The notes under the pieces are model-generated. The model ran no database searches, had not been told where the DNA came from, and saw only the letters and a list, made by a program, of their open reading frames with translations. Of a stretch of DNA of 64,000 nucleotides, positions 54,094 to 62,779 are shown piece by piece. The first letter of the stretch is position 1. The number at the start of each line of letters is the position of its first letter. This DNA comes from Paenirhizobium cremeum (lineage in GTDB: Bacteria; Pseudomonadota; Alphaproteobacteria; Rhizobiales; Rhizobiaceae), in NCBI RefSeq assembly GCF_022884085.1, contig NZ_JAGGCS010000007.1, forward strand, positions 59,458 through 123,457, read 5' to 3'. Position numbers and translations under genes: made by a program.

Positions 54094-54109
54094 TGGCACG
54101 GCGCTTGCT
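54094..54109 (+). promoter_or_regulatory. Sigma-54 promoter (-24/-12)
   Basis: TGGCACGGCGCTTGCT matches the TGGCAC-N5-TTGCW consensus exactly, with GG and GC 12 bases apart. It lies 72 bases before the OFA transporter start and downstream of paired activator sites. Confidence 0.9.
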
Positions 54110-54181
54110 GTTTATCAATTGCCTGCGAGCCGGAAGCTTTTTCGGCCGGGCGCGGCATCGACAAGAGGGAGGAAAATTCGA

Positions 54182-55837
54182 ATGTCTGTGACCACGGAAC
54201 AACTTTCGGGCGGCTATCAAGGCGCTGGGCTGCTCGATCGCGAACGGATCATCGCCAAACCCGGCTTCAACCGCTGGCTCGTGCCGCCGGCCGCGCTCGC
54301 CATCCATCTCTGCATCGGCATGGCCTATGGCTTCTCCGTCTTCTGGCTGCCGCTCACCAAGGCGCTCGGCAGCACGCCGGACAGTTGCTCTTCCCTGACG
54401 CTTGCCGGCGCGCTGTTCACCACGGAGTGCAACTGGCGCGTTGCCGATCTCGGCTGGATCTACACGCTCTTCTTCGTTCTTCTCGGCTGTTCCGCGGCCA
54501 TATGGGGCGGCTGGCTGGAGCGCGTCGGCCCGCGCAAGGCCGGTTTCGTCTCGGCCTGCTGCTGGTGCGGCGGCATCCTGATCGCCGCGCTCGGCGTCAT
54601 GTTCCACCAGCTCTGGCTGATGTGGCTCGGCGCCGGCGTGATCGGCGGCATCGGGCTCGGGCTCGGCTACATCTCCCCCGTCTCCACGCTGATTAAGTGG
54701 TTTCCCGACCGTCGCGGCATGGCGACCGGCATGGCCATCATGGGCTTCGGCGGCGGCGCGATGATCGGCGCTCCGCTCGCAAACCTGCTGATGAACACCT
54801 TCAAGACGGACACCTCCGTCGGCGTGCTGCAGACCTTCGTCGTCATGGCCGCCGTCTACTTCGTCTTCATGATGGGCGGCGCCTTCGGCTACCGTATCCC
54901 GCCCGCCGGATGGCGGCCGGATGGCTGGACGCCCGCCGCCACCGGCAAGGCCATGATTACGACCCGCCATGTGCACCTGCGCGATGCGCACAAGACGCCG
55001 CAGTTCTGGCTGATCTGGGCCGTGCTCTGCCTGAATGTGTCGGCAGGCATCGGCGTGATCGGCATGGCCTCCCCCATGCTGCAGGAAATCTTTGCCGGCT
55101 CGCTGATCGGGCTTCCGGACCTCACCTTCTCCCAGCTCGATGCGGCGCAGAAAACCCAGATCGCGGCAATCGCTGCCGGCTTCACCGGCCTGCTTTCGCT
55201 GTTCAACATCGGCGGCCGGTTCTTCTGGGCGTCGCTTTCCGACAAGATCGGCCGCAAGAATACCTACTTCACCTTCTTCATCCTCGGCATCCTGCTCTAT
55301 GCGACCGCGCCGACGCTGGCCGACATGGGCAACAAGGCGCTGTTCGTGCTCGCATTCGCCATCATCCTGTCGATGTATGGCGGCGGCTTCGCGACGATCC
55401 CGGCCTATCTCGCCGATATCTTCGGGACGCAGTTCGTCGGCGCGATCCACGGACGCCTGCTCACGGCCTGGGCAACCGCCGGCATCGTCGGCCCGGTCGT
55501 GGTGAACTACATCCGCGAAGCACAGGTCGCGGCGGGCGTCGCGCCGGGGCCGGCCCTTTATTCCGGCACCATGTATATCCTCGCCGGCATGCTGGCCCTC
55601 GGTCTCGTCGCCAACCTTTTCGTCCGCCCCCTTTCGGACAAATGGTTCATGTCGGACGAGGAAGTCGCTTCCCTGCAGGCCAAATCCGCCGCGGCCTCGG
55701 CCGGCCCGACGGGCTCGTTCGGCATCGGCAAGGGCGGCCTCGACGGCAAGGCCGCGCTTGCCTGGCTGGTTGTCGGCATTCCGCTGCTCTGGGGTGTATG
55801 GGTTACGCTGAAGAGCAGCCTGGCTCTGTTCGGCTGA
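54182..55837 (+). CDS. OFA-family MFS transporter (oxalate/formate antiporter type)
   Basis: 551 residues from ATG 54182 with GAGGGAGGAAAA upstream. Twelve or more membrane segments; signature MFS motifs SPVSTLIKWFPDRRGMATG and RFFWASLSDKIGRKN mark the OFA family, whose members move oxalate, formate or other monocarboxylates. Regulated by a sigma-54 promoter with activator sites; the adjacent kinase and regulator most likely control it. Confidence 0.9.
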   Translation: MSVTTEQLSGGYQGAGLLDRERIIAKPGFNRWLVPPAALAIHLCIGMAYGFSVFWLPLTKALGSTPDSCSSLTLAGALFTTECNWRVADLGWIYTLFFVLLGCSAAIWGGWLERVGPRKAGFVSACCWCGGILIAALGVMFHQLWLMWLGAGVIGGIGLGLGYISPVSTLIKWFPDRRGMATGMAIMGFGGGAMIGAPLANLLMNTFKTDTSVGVLQTFVVMAAVYFVFMMGGAFGYRIPPAGWRPDGWTPAATGKAMITTRHVHLRDAHKTPQFWLIWAVLCLNVSAGIGVIGMASPMLQEIFAGSLIGLPDLTFSQLDAAQKTQIAAIAAGFTGLLSLFNIGGRFFWASLSDKIGRKNTYFTFFILGILLYATAPTLADMGNKALFVLAFAIILSMYGGGFATIPAYLADIFGTQFVGAIHGRLLTAWATAGIVGPVVVNYIREAQVAAGVAPGPALYSGTMYILAGMLALGLVANLFVRPLSDKWFMSDEEVASLQAKSAAASAGPTGSFGIGKGGLDGKAALAWLVVGIPLLWGVWVTLKSSLALFG

Positions 55838-55846
55838 CGCAGAAAT

Positions 55847-55881
55847 GGCGGCATGTCGTTTTTTCGAACGCGCATGCCGCC
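55847..55881. terminator. Hairpin after OFA transporter
   Basis: GGCGGCATG at 55847-55855 and CATGCCGCC at 55873-55881 pair over 9 bases with a 17-base loop that includes a T6 run. It lies 10 bases after the transporter stop. Confidence 0.5.
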
Positions 55882-55943
55882 GCTCTCGTCCGTCGATTGC
55901 GACGAGGCGCAACCCCTCCGCATTTGCGGCCTGCCTGAGAAAT

Positions 55944-55960
55944 CGGGGAGCGTCTCCCCG
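55944..55960 (-). terminator. Hairpin after DUF2177 gene
   Basis: CGGGGAG-CGT-CTCCCCG, a perfect 7-base-pair stem with 3-base loop, 16 bases beyond the DUF2177 stop; on the minus strand it is followed by ATTTCTC. Confidence 0.5.
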
Positions 55961-55975
55961 GTCATTCCTTATCCG

Positions 55976-56380
55976 TCATGCCTTGAGAAGCGCGACCGCC
56001 GCATAGCCGGCACCGGCGGCAACCGAGGTCAGCGCCGCGCCCCACGCCATGTCGACAAGGCTGATCTGCAGGGACCAGTTTTTCAACGTGGCCAGATTGG
56101 TCATGTCGTAGGTACCGTAGGCGATCAGGCCGAGAAGCGCGCCGTTGGCGAGCGCAGTGGCCATGCTTGCCTTGTTCAAGCCGGGCATGACGGCGAAATA
56201 GACGATACCGACGATGTAAAAGAGATAAAACAGCGCGGCCGCCGTCATGTTCGGACGATCACGCAGGATGTCGCCGATCTGCGAGCGATAAAAGGCGCCG
56301 GCGACACGGCTCAGCCAAACATAATCGAGACCGAACAGCACAATCGCGGACGAGAGATAGGCGATCAGATAGGTAGGCAT
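55976..56380 (-). CDS. DUF2177 family membrane protein
   Basis: 134 residues with four membrane segments; YLIAYLSSAIVLFGLDYVWL at the start and YGTYDMTNLATLKNWSLQIS are the DUF2177 landmarks. Function unknown. It follows chrR by 12 bases on the same strand and so is probably co-transcribed with rpoE-chrR. In several proteobacteria such genes lie near rpoE-chrR and CFA synthase genes. Confidence 0.9.
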   Translation of the reverse strand: MPTYLIAYLSSAIVLFGLDYVWLSRVAGAFYRSQIGDILRDRPNMTAAALFYLFYIVGIVYFAVMPGLNKASMATALANGALLGLIAYGTYDMTNLATLKNWSLQISLVDMAWGAALTSVAAGAGYAAVALLKA

Positions 56381-56392
56381 GACGAAGTGTCC

Positions 56393-57058
56393 CTAGATCC
56401 CGAGAACAGGCTGGATAAGGCGCAAGAACCGGCTCTTGAAGCGGAGCGGCGCATCCGTGACGGCGAGACAGATACAATCCTCGTCCTTTCCGGCAACCGG
56501 CTGGTGTTCGAGCATTTCGTCCGCCTCCTCGATGTCGCCGCGCCCGAAGCGACCGGTGCGGTCGCTAAAGCTTCCGGAAAGCACGAGCGTCAGTTCACGC
56601 CCGCCATGGCTGTGCTCCGGCACCGGCTTGCCGGCGGGGATGCGCAACAGGCGCGCGGTCGTTTCGTCGTCCAGCGTCGGGATCAGAACGTGATGAGCGC
56701 CGCGCCCGAGGGGCTTCCATCTGAGTTCATGCGCATCTCCGCCAAGGTATGAGCGCAGCGGCTCGGGAAGGACGGCGCCGTCCAGGCGCTCGGTGGGTCG
56801 GGATATGACCGGCTTCGGGAGCACGTCCGTGTTCGTCAAGCGCTCGCGCACCTGCGCCCAGGAACCTTCCATGTCGTCCCGGTCCCCTTGAAGTTCGTCC
56901 AGCATTTCTCCCGCGGCGGCCTCGAAACGGCGAAGTCTTGAACGGCATTCGGGGCAAAGTGCGAGATGCGTCGCAACGGCCAGGCTCCAGCCCTCGGCAA
57001 GCTCGCCGGTGGCATAGGCCGCGAGCAATCTGTCGCTCAAATGATGGCGGACGGTCAT
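56393..57058 (-). CDS. chrR: ChrR-type zinc anti-sigma factor with cupin domain
   Basis: 221 residues. The N-terminal zinc anti-sigma domain has the HxxxCxxC pattern (HLALCPEC) that binds zinc and RpoE; the C-terminal cupin (PEHSHGGRELTLVLSGSFSD) is the singlet-oxygen-sensing half in Rhodobacter ChrR. It overlaps rpoE by 4 bases. Confidence 0.92.
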   Translation of the reverse strand: MTVRHHLSDRLLAAYATGELAEGWSLAVATHLALCPECRSRLRRFEAAAGEMLDELQGDRDDMEGSWAQVRERLTNTDVLPKPVISRPTERLDGAVLPEPLRSYLGGDAHELRWKPLGRGAHHVLIPTLDDETTARLLRIPAGKPVPEHSHGGRELTLVLSGSFSDRTGRFGRGDIEEADEMLEHQPVAGKDEDCICLAVTDAPLRFKSRFLRLIQPVLGI

Positions 57059-57609
57059 GACCGTTCTCCCAGGCTCTTCCGGAGTTTGGCGACCGCCATG
57101 CGGATGCGGGATTTCACCGTTCCGAGAGGCAGGCCGTACTCTTGTGCAAGTGTGGCGTGCGGCACCTCGCCGAAGAAGGAACGTTGCACGAGTTCAAGCT
57201 GTTCGGGCGGCAGGCGCCCCATCGCCGCAAGAAGCCTGTCTGCCTCCTGCCGGTTCTGCAACTCGACATCGGCGGGTTCGATGGCGGCCGGGACAAAGGC
57301 GGGATCGTCAGGATCGAACTCGGGCCGGTTCTGCTTGCGGAAGGCGGAAATCACCAGATTGCGCGCTATCGTAAAGATCCAGGCGGAAACCGCGCCTTTT
57401 TCCGGATCGAACAGGGCGGCCTTGTTCCAGACCGACATCATCGCTTCCTGCATCAATTCCTCGGCCAATTGCCTGTCCCTGATCTTCCTCATCATGTAGG
57501 TCTTCACCCTGGGCCCGAAATGGCGAAACAGTATCTCGAAGGCCGCCACATCGCGGTCGCGCGCAACGGCCTCGACAAGGCTCGACATGTCTTGCGGACT
57601 TTCATTCAT
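57055..57609 (-). CDS. rpoE: RpoE-like ECF sigma factor
   Basis: 184 residues from ATG 57609 (MNESPQDM), the start giving a normal ECF length; the frame is open further upstream through promoter sequence. Region 2 includes LAEELMQEAMMSVWNKA and region 4 YGLPLGTVKSRIRMAVAKLR. Partnered with ChrR it is the ECF sigma that responds to singlet oxygen and related stress in alphaproteobacteria. A matching promoter lies at 57732-57761. Confidence 0.92.
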   Translation of the reverse strand: MNESPQDMSSLVEAVARDRDVAAFEILFRHFGPRVKTYMMRKIRDRQLAEELMQEAMMSVWNKAALFDPEKGAVSAWIFTIARNLVISAFRKQNRPEFDPDDPAFVPAAIEPADVELQNRQEADRLLAAMGRLPPEQLELVQRSFFGEVPHATLAQEYGLPLGTVKSRIRMAVAKLRKSLGERS

Positions 57610-57731
57610 AACCGTCGTGCGCGCCTTCCTCGCCGCGGTTTCGCCACCCCTCCGCGCGATTTTCCCGCCAGGGGCGGTCTGTCCAAAATGACACCGGTCG
57701 AAAGTCGGCGGAACGAGTATCGTCATGTTCC

Positions 57732-57761
57732 CCTCTACGCCGCACGTTCGAGCCTGGATCA
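57732..57761 (-). promoter_or_regulatory. Putative RpoE-dependent promoter of rpoE-chrR
   Basis: On the minus strand TGATCC (57761-57756) and TAGAGG (57737-57732) are 18 bases apart, close to the TGATCC-N18-TAAGA type recognised by Rhodobacter RpoE. It lies about 120 bases before the rpoE start, implying autoregulation. Confidence 0.6.
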
Positions 57762-57850
57762 CGTCGTCTCGAAAAATTCGCACTCCACCAATCCGACTGC
57801 GTCCTCATCACGTAATACCTGTCGAAAACCAGAGAGACGGAAGCGTTGTC

Positions 57851-59209
57851 ATGAGCAGTCACGCCAAACAAGGGCCATTCGACAGCCGCAGGAAGATTGC
57901 CGTGATCGGCTCCGGCATCTCCGGACTTTCCGCGGCATGGCTTCTTTCGCGCACCGCAGATGTTACCCTCTACGATCGGGAGGCCCGCCCCGGCGGACAT
58001 TCGAACACCGTCGAGGTCGCGGGCCCCGATGGAATCGTTGCGGTGGACACCGGCTTTATTGTCTACAACGAACGGAACTACCCCAATCTTGCCGCCCTCT
58101 TCCGGGAACTCGATGTGCCGACGCAAGAGTCCGACATGTCCTTTTCCGCGTCTCTCGATAACGGCTCCTTCGAATATTCCGGATCGGGAATCTCGGGGCT
58201 GCTCGGCCAGAGGATCAACGTGCTGCGCCCGCGCTTCTGGTCGATGGTGAAGGATATCCTGCGCTTCTACCGGGAGGCGCCCCTTATGCTCGGCCGCCCG
58301 GAAACCGGCTGCTTGACGCTCGGCGAATTTCTGGAACGGGAAAACTACAGCCGGCGCTTCGTCGAAGACCATCTTTTGCCCATGGGGGCCGCGATCTGGT
58401 CGACGAAGGCCAGCGACATGCGGGCATATCCGCTCGAGGCCTTTCTGCGCTTCTTCGTCAATCACGGCCTCCTGCTTCTGAAGGATCGGCCGAAATGGCG
58501 GACGGTCCGGGGCGGAAGCCGCGAATATGTGAAGCGCATGCTGGATGATTTTCGCGGGGAGATACGCCTCGGCTCGCCGGTCGTGGACGTGCGTCGCGAC
58601 GATCTCGGCGCGACGGTGGTGTGTGCCGGCGGACAATCGGACCGCTTCAACCATGTCGTGATCGCCACGCATGCCGATCAGGCGCTCGCGATGCTGTCGG
58701 ACGCCGATGAACGCGAAAGGCGCATTCTCGGTGCATTCGACTACACGCAGAACATCGCCGTTCTTCATTCCGATCCCGGCCTGATGCCGAGACGCAGGTC
58801 GGTCTGGGCGAGCTGGAATTACCTTTCAGGGACCGGTCGCGACGAGAGCAGGGCATTGAGCGTGACCTACTGGATGAACCGCCTTCAAAACCTCGACCCA
58901 CGCCTGCCGCTCTTTCTGACGCTCAATCCCCCGACGGAGATCGAGGAGGAAAAATTCCACCATACGATAGGCTACACGCACCCTCTTTTCGACGCCAAGG
59001 CCATCGCCGCGCAGAAGCAGCTCTGGCAATTGCAGGGCCGTCGTCACACATGGTTCTGCGGCGCGCATTTCGGCAGCGGTTTCCATGAAGATGGCCTGCA
59101 ATCCGGCCTTGCCGTCGCCGAACAGCTTGGCGGCGCGCGCAGGCCCTGGACGGTGGAGGATGAATCGGGTCGCATATTCCTCGACGAGCAGCGGATGGCT
59201 GCGGAATGA
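57851..59209 (+). CDS. FAD-dependent oxidoreductase (amine-oxidase fold) of the CFA/RpoE cluster
   Basis: 452 residues from ATG 57851. The dinucleotide motif IGSGISGLSAAWLLS and the following DREARPGGHSNTVEV are the FAD-binding region; the C-terminal FCGAHFGSGFHEDGLQSGLA closes it. It resembles the product of a gene in the Rhodobacter sphaeroides RpoE regulon annotated for cyclopropane/cyclopropene fatty acid synthesis. It overlaps the next gene by 4 bases. Confidence 0.88.
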   Translation: MSSHAKQGPFDSRRKIAVIGSGISGLSAAWLLSRTADVTLYDREARPGGHSNTVEVAGPDGIVAVDTGFIVYNERNYPNLAALFRELDVPTQESDMSFSASLDNGSFEYSGSGISGLLGQRINVLRPRFWSMVKDILRFYREAPLMLGRPETGCLTLGEFLERENYSRRFVEDHLLPMGAAIWSTKASDMRAYPLEAFLRFFVNHGLLLLKDRPKWRTVRGGSREYVKRMLDDFRGEIRLGSPVVDVRRDDLGATVVCAGGQSDRFNHVVIATHADQALAMLSDADERERRILGAFDYTQNIAVLHSDPGLMPRRRSVWASWNYLSGTGRDESRALSVTYWMNRLQNLDPRLPLFLTLNPPTEIEEEKFHHTIGYTHPLFDAKAIAAQKQLWQLQGRRHTWFCGAHFGSGFHEDGLQSGLAVAEQLGGARRPWTVEDESGRIFLDEQRMAAE

Positions 59210-60018
59210 ACAAGGCATCCGCGCTCTTCTTCGGTTCAGTCGTGCACTCTCGCCACCGGCCTGCGGAGCACAGCCTCCGCTACCGGGTGTTTTCGCTGCT
59301 GATCGATCTCGACGAGATCGAAACGCTCGGCCGGAGCCTCAGGCTGTTCGGCTATAACAGGCGCGCCGTCTTCAGTTTTCACGATGCCGACCACGGCCTT
59401 GGCGACACTGGCGGCCTTCGACGCTGGATCGAGGAAAATCTTCGTCAGGCAGGAATAACAGCCAGCGGCATTCGAATTGCGGTGCTCTGTTATCCCCGGA
59501 TACTGGGATATGTCTTCAACCCGCTCACCGTCTATTTCTGCCGCTCGTCCGACGGCACGTTGCAGGCCATTCTCTACGAGGTATGCAACACGTTCCACGA
59601 GCGGCATACCTATGTGATCCCGGTGCGTGAAGGCCGTGCCGACAATGACGGCTCGGTCCGCCATGACTGCGCCAAGCAGATGTATGTCTCGCCATTCGTG
59701 CCGATGAATTGCCGCTATCGGTTCCGCATCATGCCGCCCGATGAGACCGTTCTCGTCTCGATAAACGAATACGACAGCGAGGGCGCCTTGCTGCACGCCT
59801 CCTTCGCCGGCAAGCGCGCACCTCTCACGGATGGAATGCTTCTGAGAGCCTTCGCGACCTACCCTCTCATGACGTTGAAGGTGACGGCGGCAATCCACTG
59901 GGAAGCCTTCAAACTCTGGCTGAAGGGCATACCCGTTCACCGTCATCGCCGGTCGGACGAGCGCGTAGCACGCACCATCGTCAAACCCGACACCCGCACG
60001 GGGGGAGAGCGAATATGA
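59206..60018 (+). CDS. DUF1365 family protein
   Basis: 270 residues, beginning with FFGSVVHSRHRPAEHSLRYR and containing GYVFNPLTVYFCRS, both DUF1365 features. The family always travels with FAD oxidoreductase and CFA-synthase-like genes and is thought to take part in lipid modification. Overlaps both neighbours by 4 bases. Confidence 0.9.
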   Translation: MNKASALFFGSVVHSRHRPAEHSLRYRVFSLLIDLDEIETLGRSLRLFGYNRRAVFSFHDADHGLGDTGGLRRWIEENLRQAGITASGIRIAVLCYPRILGYVFNPLTVYFCRSSDGTLQAILYEVCNTFHERHTYVIPVREGRADNDGSVRHDCAKQMYVSPFVPMNCRYRFRIMPPDETVLVSINEYDSEGALLHASFAGKRAPLTDGMLLRAFATYPLMTLKVTAAIHWEAFKLWLKGIPVHRHRRSDERVARTIVKPDTRTGGERI

Positions 60019-61229
60019 GTCACGCAGACGGCACCACGCGGCTGATGCCGGGTCGCAGCCAGGCGCTCTGGCAACGGATGATCCGTGGCTGGGCGAACCG
60101 CATCTCCCGCGGAAGGCTGACGATCGTCTTTCCGGATGGCGACGAGTTTCACACATCGGGCCCGGAGCCGGGCCCAGCGGCGACCATGCGGCTCAACAAT
60201 GCGCGGCCGGTCTGGAGACTGATCGCCGGCGGCAGCCTCGGCTTCTCGCAAGCCTATCTGGACGGCGACTGGGAAAGTCCCGATGTGGCGGCGCTGCTCG
60301 AATTGGCAATCGTCAATGAAGACCGGTTAAGCGAAATATTGTCACCGAGCGTCCTTAGCCGCTGGTTTGCGCGCTTCCGCCACGTGCTGAGGGCCAATAC
60401 CCGCGCCGGCAGCCGACGGAACATCGCTTTCCACTACGACCTCGGCAACGACTTCTATGCGTTATGGCTCGACCCGACGATGACCTATTCCTCCGCGCTT
60501 TTTTCGTCGGAGAACCAGACGCTGGAGGAGGCGCAGGTTGCAAAATACCGTCGGATCATCGACGCGCTCGAGATCTCACCGACCGACCACGTCCTGGAAA
60601 TCGGCTGCGGCTGGGGCGGCTTCGCAGAACAGGCCATCCGTCAAACCGGCTGCCGGGTGACAGGATTGACGCTCTCGAGGGAGCAGGCCGAATTCTCGCG
60701 CCGGCGCCTGGCCCTTGCGGGACTTGGCGGAAATGCCGACATTCGCCTCGAGGACTATCGCGACGTCCAGGGACGGTTTTCAAAGATTGTCTCCATCGAG
60801 ATGTTCGAGGCCGTGGGCGAAGAGAACTGGCCGGTCTATTTCCGTCGCATCCGCGACCTTCTTGCGGATGGCGGGAAGGCCATGGTGCAGGTCATCACCA
60901 TTGATGAGGCGCGTTTCGACCGCTATCGCCGCAATGCGGACTTCATTCAGACCTTCATTTTCCCGGGAGGAATGCTGCCATCCGTTACCGCTTTCGAGCG
61001 TTGCGCCCGGCAGGCAGGTTTGACCGTCGAGGACCGGCTGCGTTTCGGCGGCGACTACGAACGGACGCTGCTCGCCTGGGATCGCGCCTTCGACACCCAC
61101 TGGCCACGCATCCAGCCGCTCGGCTTCGATGAACGCTTCCGGCGAATGTGGCACTACTATCTGCATTACTGCGCCGCAGGTTTTCGAACAGGCAGGCTCG
61201 ATGTCGTGCAGTTCACATTGGGGCGCTGA
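60015..61229 (+). CDS. Cyclopropane-fatty-acyl-phospholipid synthase family methyltransferase
   Basis: 404 residues. SAM-binding motif EIGCGWGGFAEQAIR near residues 193-210 and the downstream pattern VSIEMFEAVGEENWPVYF of CFA synthases. It modifies unsaturated fatty acyl chains of phospholipids by methyl transfer; in RpoE-ChrR clusters this class is linked to cyclopropane or furan fatty acids. Last gene of the plus-strand set. Confidence 0.9.
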   Translation: MSHADGTTRLMPGRSQALWQRMIRGWANRISRGRLTIVFPDGDEFHTSGPEPGPAATMRLNNARPVWRLIAGGSLGFSQAYLDGDWESPDVAALLELAIVNEDRLSEILSPSVLSRWFARFRHVLRANTRAGSRRNIAFHYDLGNDFYALWLDPTMTYSSALFSSENQTLEEAQVAKYRRIIDALEISPTDHVLEIGCGWGGFAEQAIRQTGCRVTGLTLSREQAEFSRRRLALAGLGGNADIRLEDYRDVQGRFSKIVSIEMFEAVGEENWPVYFRRIRDLLADGGKAMVQVITIDEARFDRYRRNADFIQTFIFPGGMLPSVTAFERCARQAGLTVEDRLRFGGDYERTLLAWDRAFDTHWPRIQPLGFDERFRRMWHYYLHYCAAGFRTGRLDVVQFTLGR

Positions 61230-61234
61230 AAGGC

Positions 61235-62005
61235 TCAAGTCTTTCGAAGCATCCTGCCCGTCACGGCGAAGAAAAGCGGATAGGGCAAAAGCCGAAGCAG
61301 CTTGAGCAGAAGAACCATGCGCCGGGGAAAGGCGATTTCGAACCTGCCGGCTTTCAGCCCGCTGACGATCCGCTTCGCAGCCTCCTCCGCCGAGATGATG
61401 AACGGCATGGGAAAGTCGTTGACGTCGGTCAGCGGTGTCCGGACGAAGCCGGGATTGACGACACAGATGTCCACACCCCTTTGCCGCAATTCCGGATACA
61501 TTCCTTCCGCGAGCGTCATCAGCGCGGATTTCGTTGCGCCGTAAAAGGCACCACCCGGCAATCCGGCATATCCTGAAACGGAGCCGACAAGCGCAATTCT
61601 GCCGGAACCTCTTGCGACCATGACCTCGATGGCGGCTTCCAGGCAGTGACTGGTTCCGACCAGATTCAAATCTATCAGGCGGTGGAAAGTCTCGCTGTCG
61701 TACCGGCTGGGCGTATCCCGCACATATGTGCCGGCGACGAATACGGCAAGCGCAATCGGCCCCATCGCCTCTTCGATCGAGGCAACCGTCTCATGCACGG
61801 CCTGGCGATTGCGGATATCGAGCGGGAAGCTCCGGATCGCACCTTCCGACCGGCGCGCAAGCTCTTCCAATTCTTCGGAACGCCGGGCAGACGCAGCGAC
61901 GCGATAACCGGTCCGCGACAGTTCAAGCGCAAGGGCCCGGCCGATGCCGGAACTTGCGCCAACGATCCAGGCGAGCTTTTGAGCGTTCTGTTCTCTCCGA
62001 GCCAC
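61235..62005 (-). CDS. SDR-family dehydrogenase
   Basis: 256 residues from GTG 62005, chosen because GGAGGGTGG lies nine bases upstream; the longer frame to 62095 lacks this. It has TGxxxGIG-type motif VGASSGIGRA and catalytic YGATKSA. Convergent with the CFA-synthase-like gene; similar SDRs sit near such clusters, and a role in lipid or carbonyl metabolism is plausible but not shown. Confidence 0.85.
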   Translation of the reverse strand: MARREQNAQKLAWIVGASSGIGRALALELSRTGYRVAASARRSEELEELARRSEGAIRSFPLDIRNRQAVHETVASIEEAMGPIALAVFVAGTYVRDTPSRYDSETFHRLIDLNLVGTSHCLEAAIEVMVARGSGRIALVGSVSGYAGLPGGAFYGATKSALMTLAEGMYPELRQRGVDICVVNPGFVRTPLTDVNDFPMPFIISAEEAAKRIVSGLKAGRFEIAFPRRMVLLLKLLRLLPYPLFFAVTGRMLRKT

Positions 62006-62264
62006 GACTTGCCACCCTCCAGGAACCGGTTCAGCCACAGCAGTTGCTGCATGCCTATCTACGCAACGAACGGTCCTCCGGATCGCATCGGACATCTCAA
62101 GTCGCGGAAAAGGCGAGGCGGAAACGGCATTCGCCCCAACGAGTGGGCAGGGATGTTACGCAATCGCTGTCATGTGTGCAGGGACCGTGCGCACAAGGCT
62201 TCGACGGAAGGGGATTTCAGGAGATGCGGCCGGCCATCCGCTTGACAAGGCGCGGTGGCAAAAC

Positions 62265-62286
62265 CGTTCCCCCTTGGCCGGGAACG
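62265..62286 (-). terminator. Terminator of the 75-residue gene
   Basis: CGTTCCC and GGGAACG pair over 7 bases with an 8-base loop, 5 bases beyond the stop codon; GTTTT follows on the minus strand, as in an intrinsic terminator. Confidence 0.7.
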
Positions 62287-62291
62287 AAGGC

Positions 62292-62519
62292 TCAGGAAAA
62301 GGAACCTTCCGCGCCGGGCGTGTGCAATCGGGTGCCGGCCAACCTGGCCTCAATCCCCGAAACGAGGTCGGTTTCGCTGTCGGCGCCGTTCTGGAAAAGC
62401 CCGATAAGCGTCGTCGCCAACTCGACCGGATCGATGTTTGGAACATCGACATAACGGTCGTAGACGTTCTGGAGCCGTTTCAAATCCTCAGGAGAAAGTA
62501 TGGCGTCATTCGGCAACAT
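62292..62519 (-). CDS. Small hypothetical protein
   Basis: 75 residues from ATG 62519, behind GGGAGGG. Acidic and probably helical (LSPEDLKRLQNVYDRYVDVP), without signal or membrane segment. I do not recognise the family. It has its own terminator, so it is a real transcription unit; upstream in-frame codons to 62534 are not needed. Confidence 0.6.
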   Translation of the reverse strand: MLPNDAILSPEDLKRLQNVYDRYVDVPNIDPVELATTLIGLFQNGADSETDLVSGIEARLAGTRLHTPGAEGSFS

Positions 62520-62733
62520 GCTGAACCCTCCCATCGAAAACCTATCACGGCAAACCGGGCGCCGAAACCCTCAGACTTGATGGATTACACCACGTTGCGG
62601 GCGACAGCTTTCCCCGCGAAACAGCAATCCCTGCCATTGCTTCCACGGATGAGGGTTTGCGGATTTTCCGCTTTCTCATGCTTCGGCTTTCTCCGGAGCC
62701 GGAGCGGCGGACCGCATTCGGCGGCCTGGAGGG

Positions 62734-62765
62734 AAGGCCCGCCCCGCGAGGGTCGGGCGGGCCTT
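62734..62765 (-). terminator. Terminator of groEL
   Basis: AAGGCCCGCC at 62734-62743 and GGCGGGCCTT at 62756-62765 form a perfect 10-base-pair stem 14 bases beyond the groEL stop, with a short T-rich tail on the minus strand. Confidence 0.75.
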
Positions 62766-62779
62766 CGGTCGCGACGGCC

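Noticed and set aside
53900..55912. A 670-codon frame opposite the OFA transporter
   Set aside because: High-GC antisense frame; composition and lack of motifs show it is not a gene.
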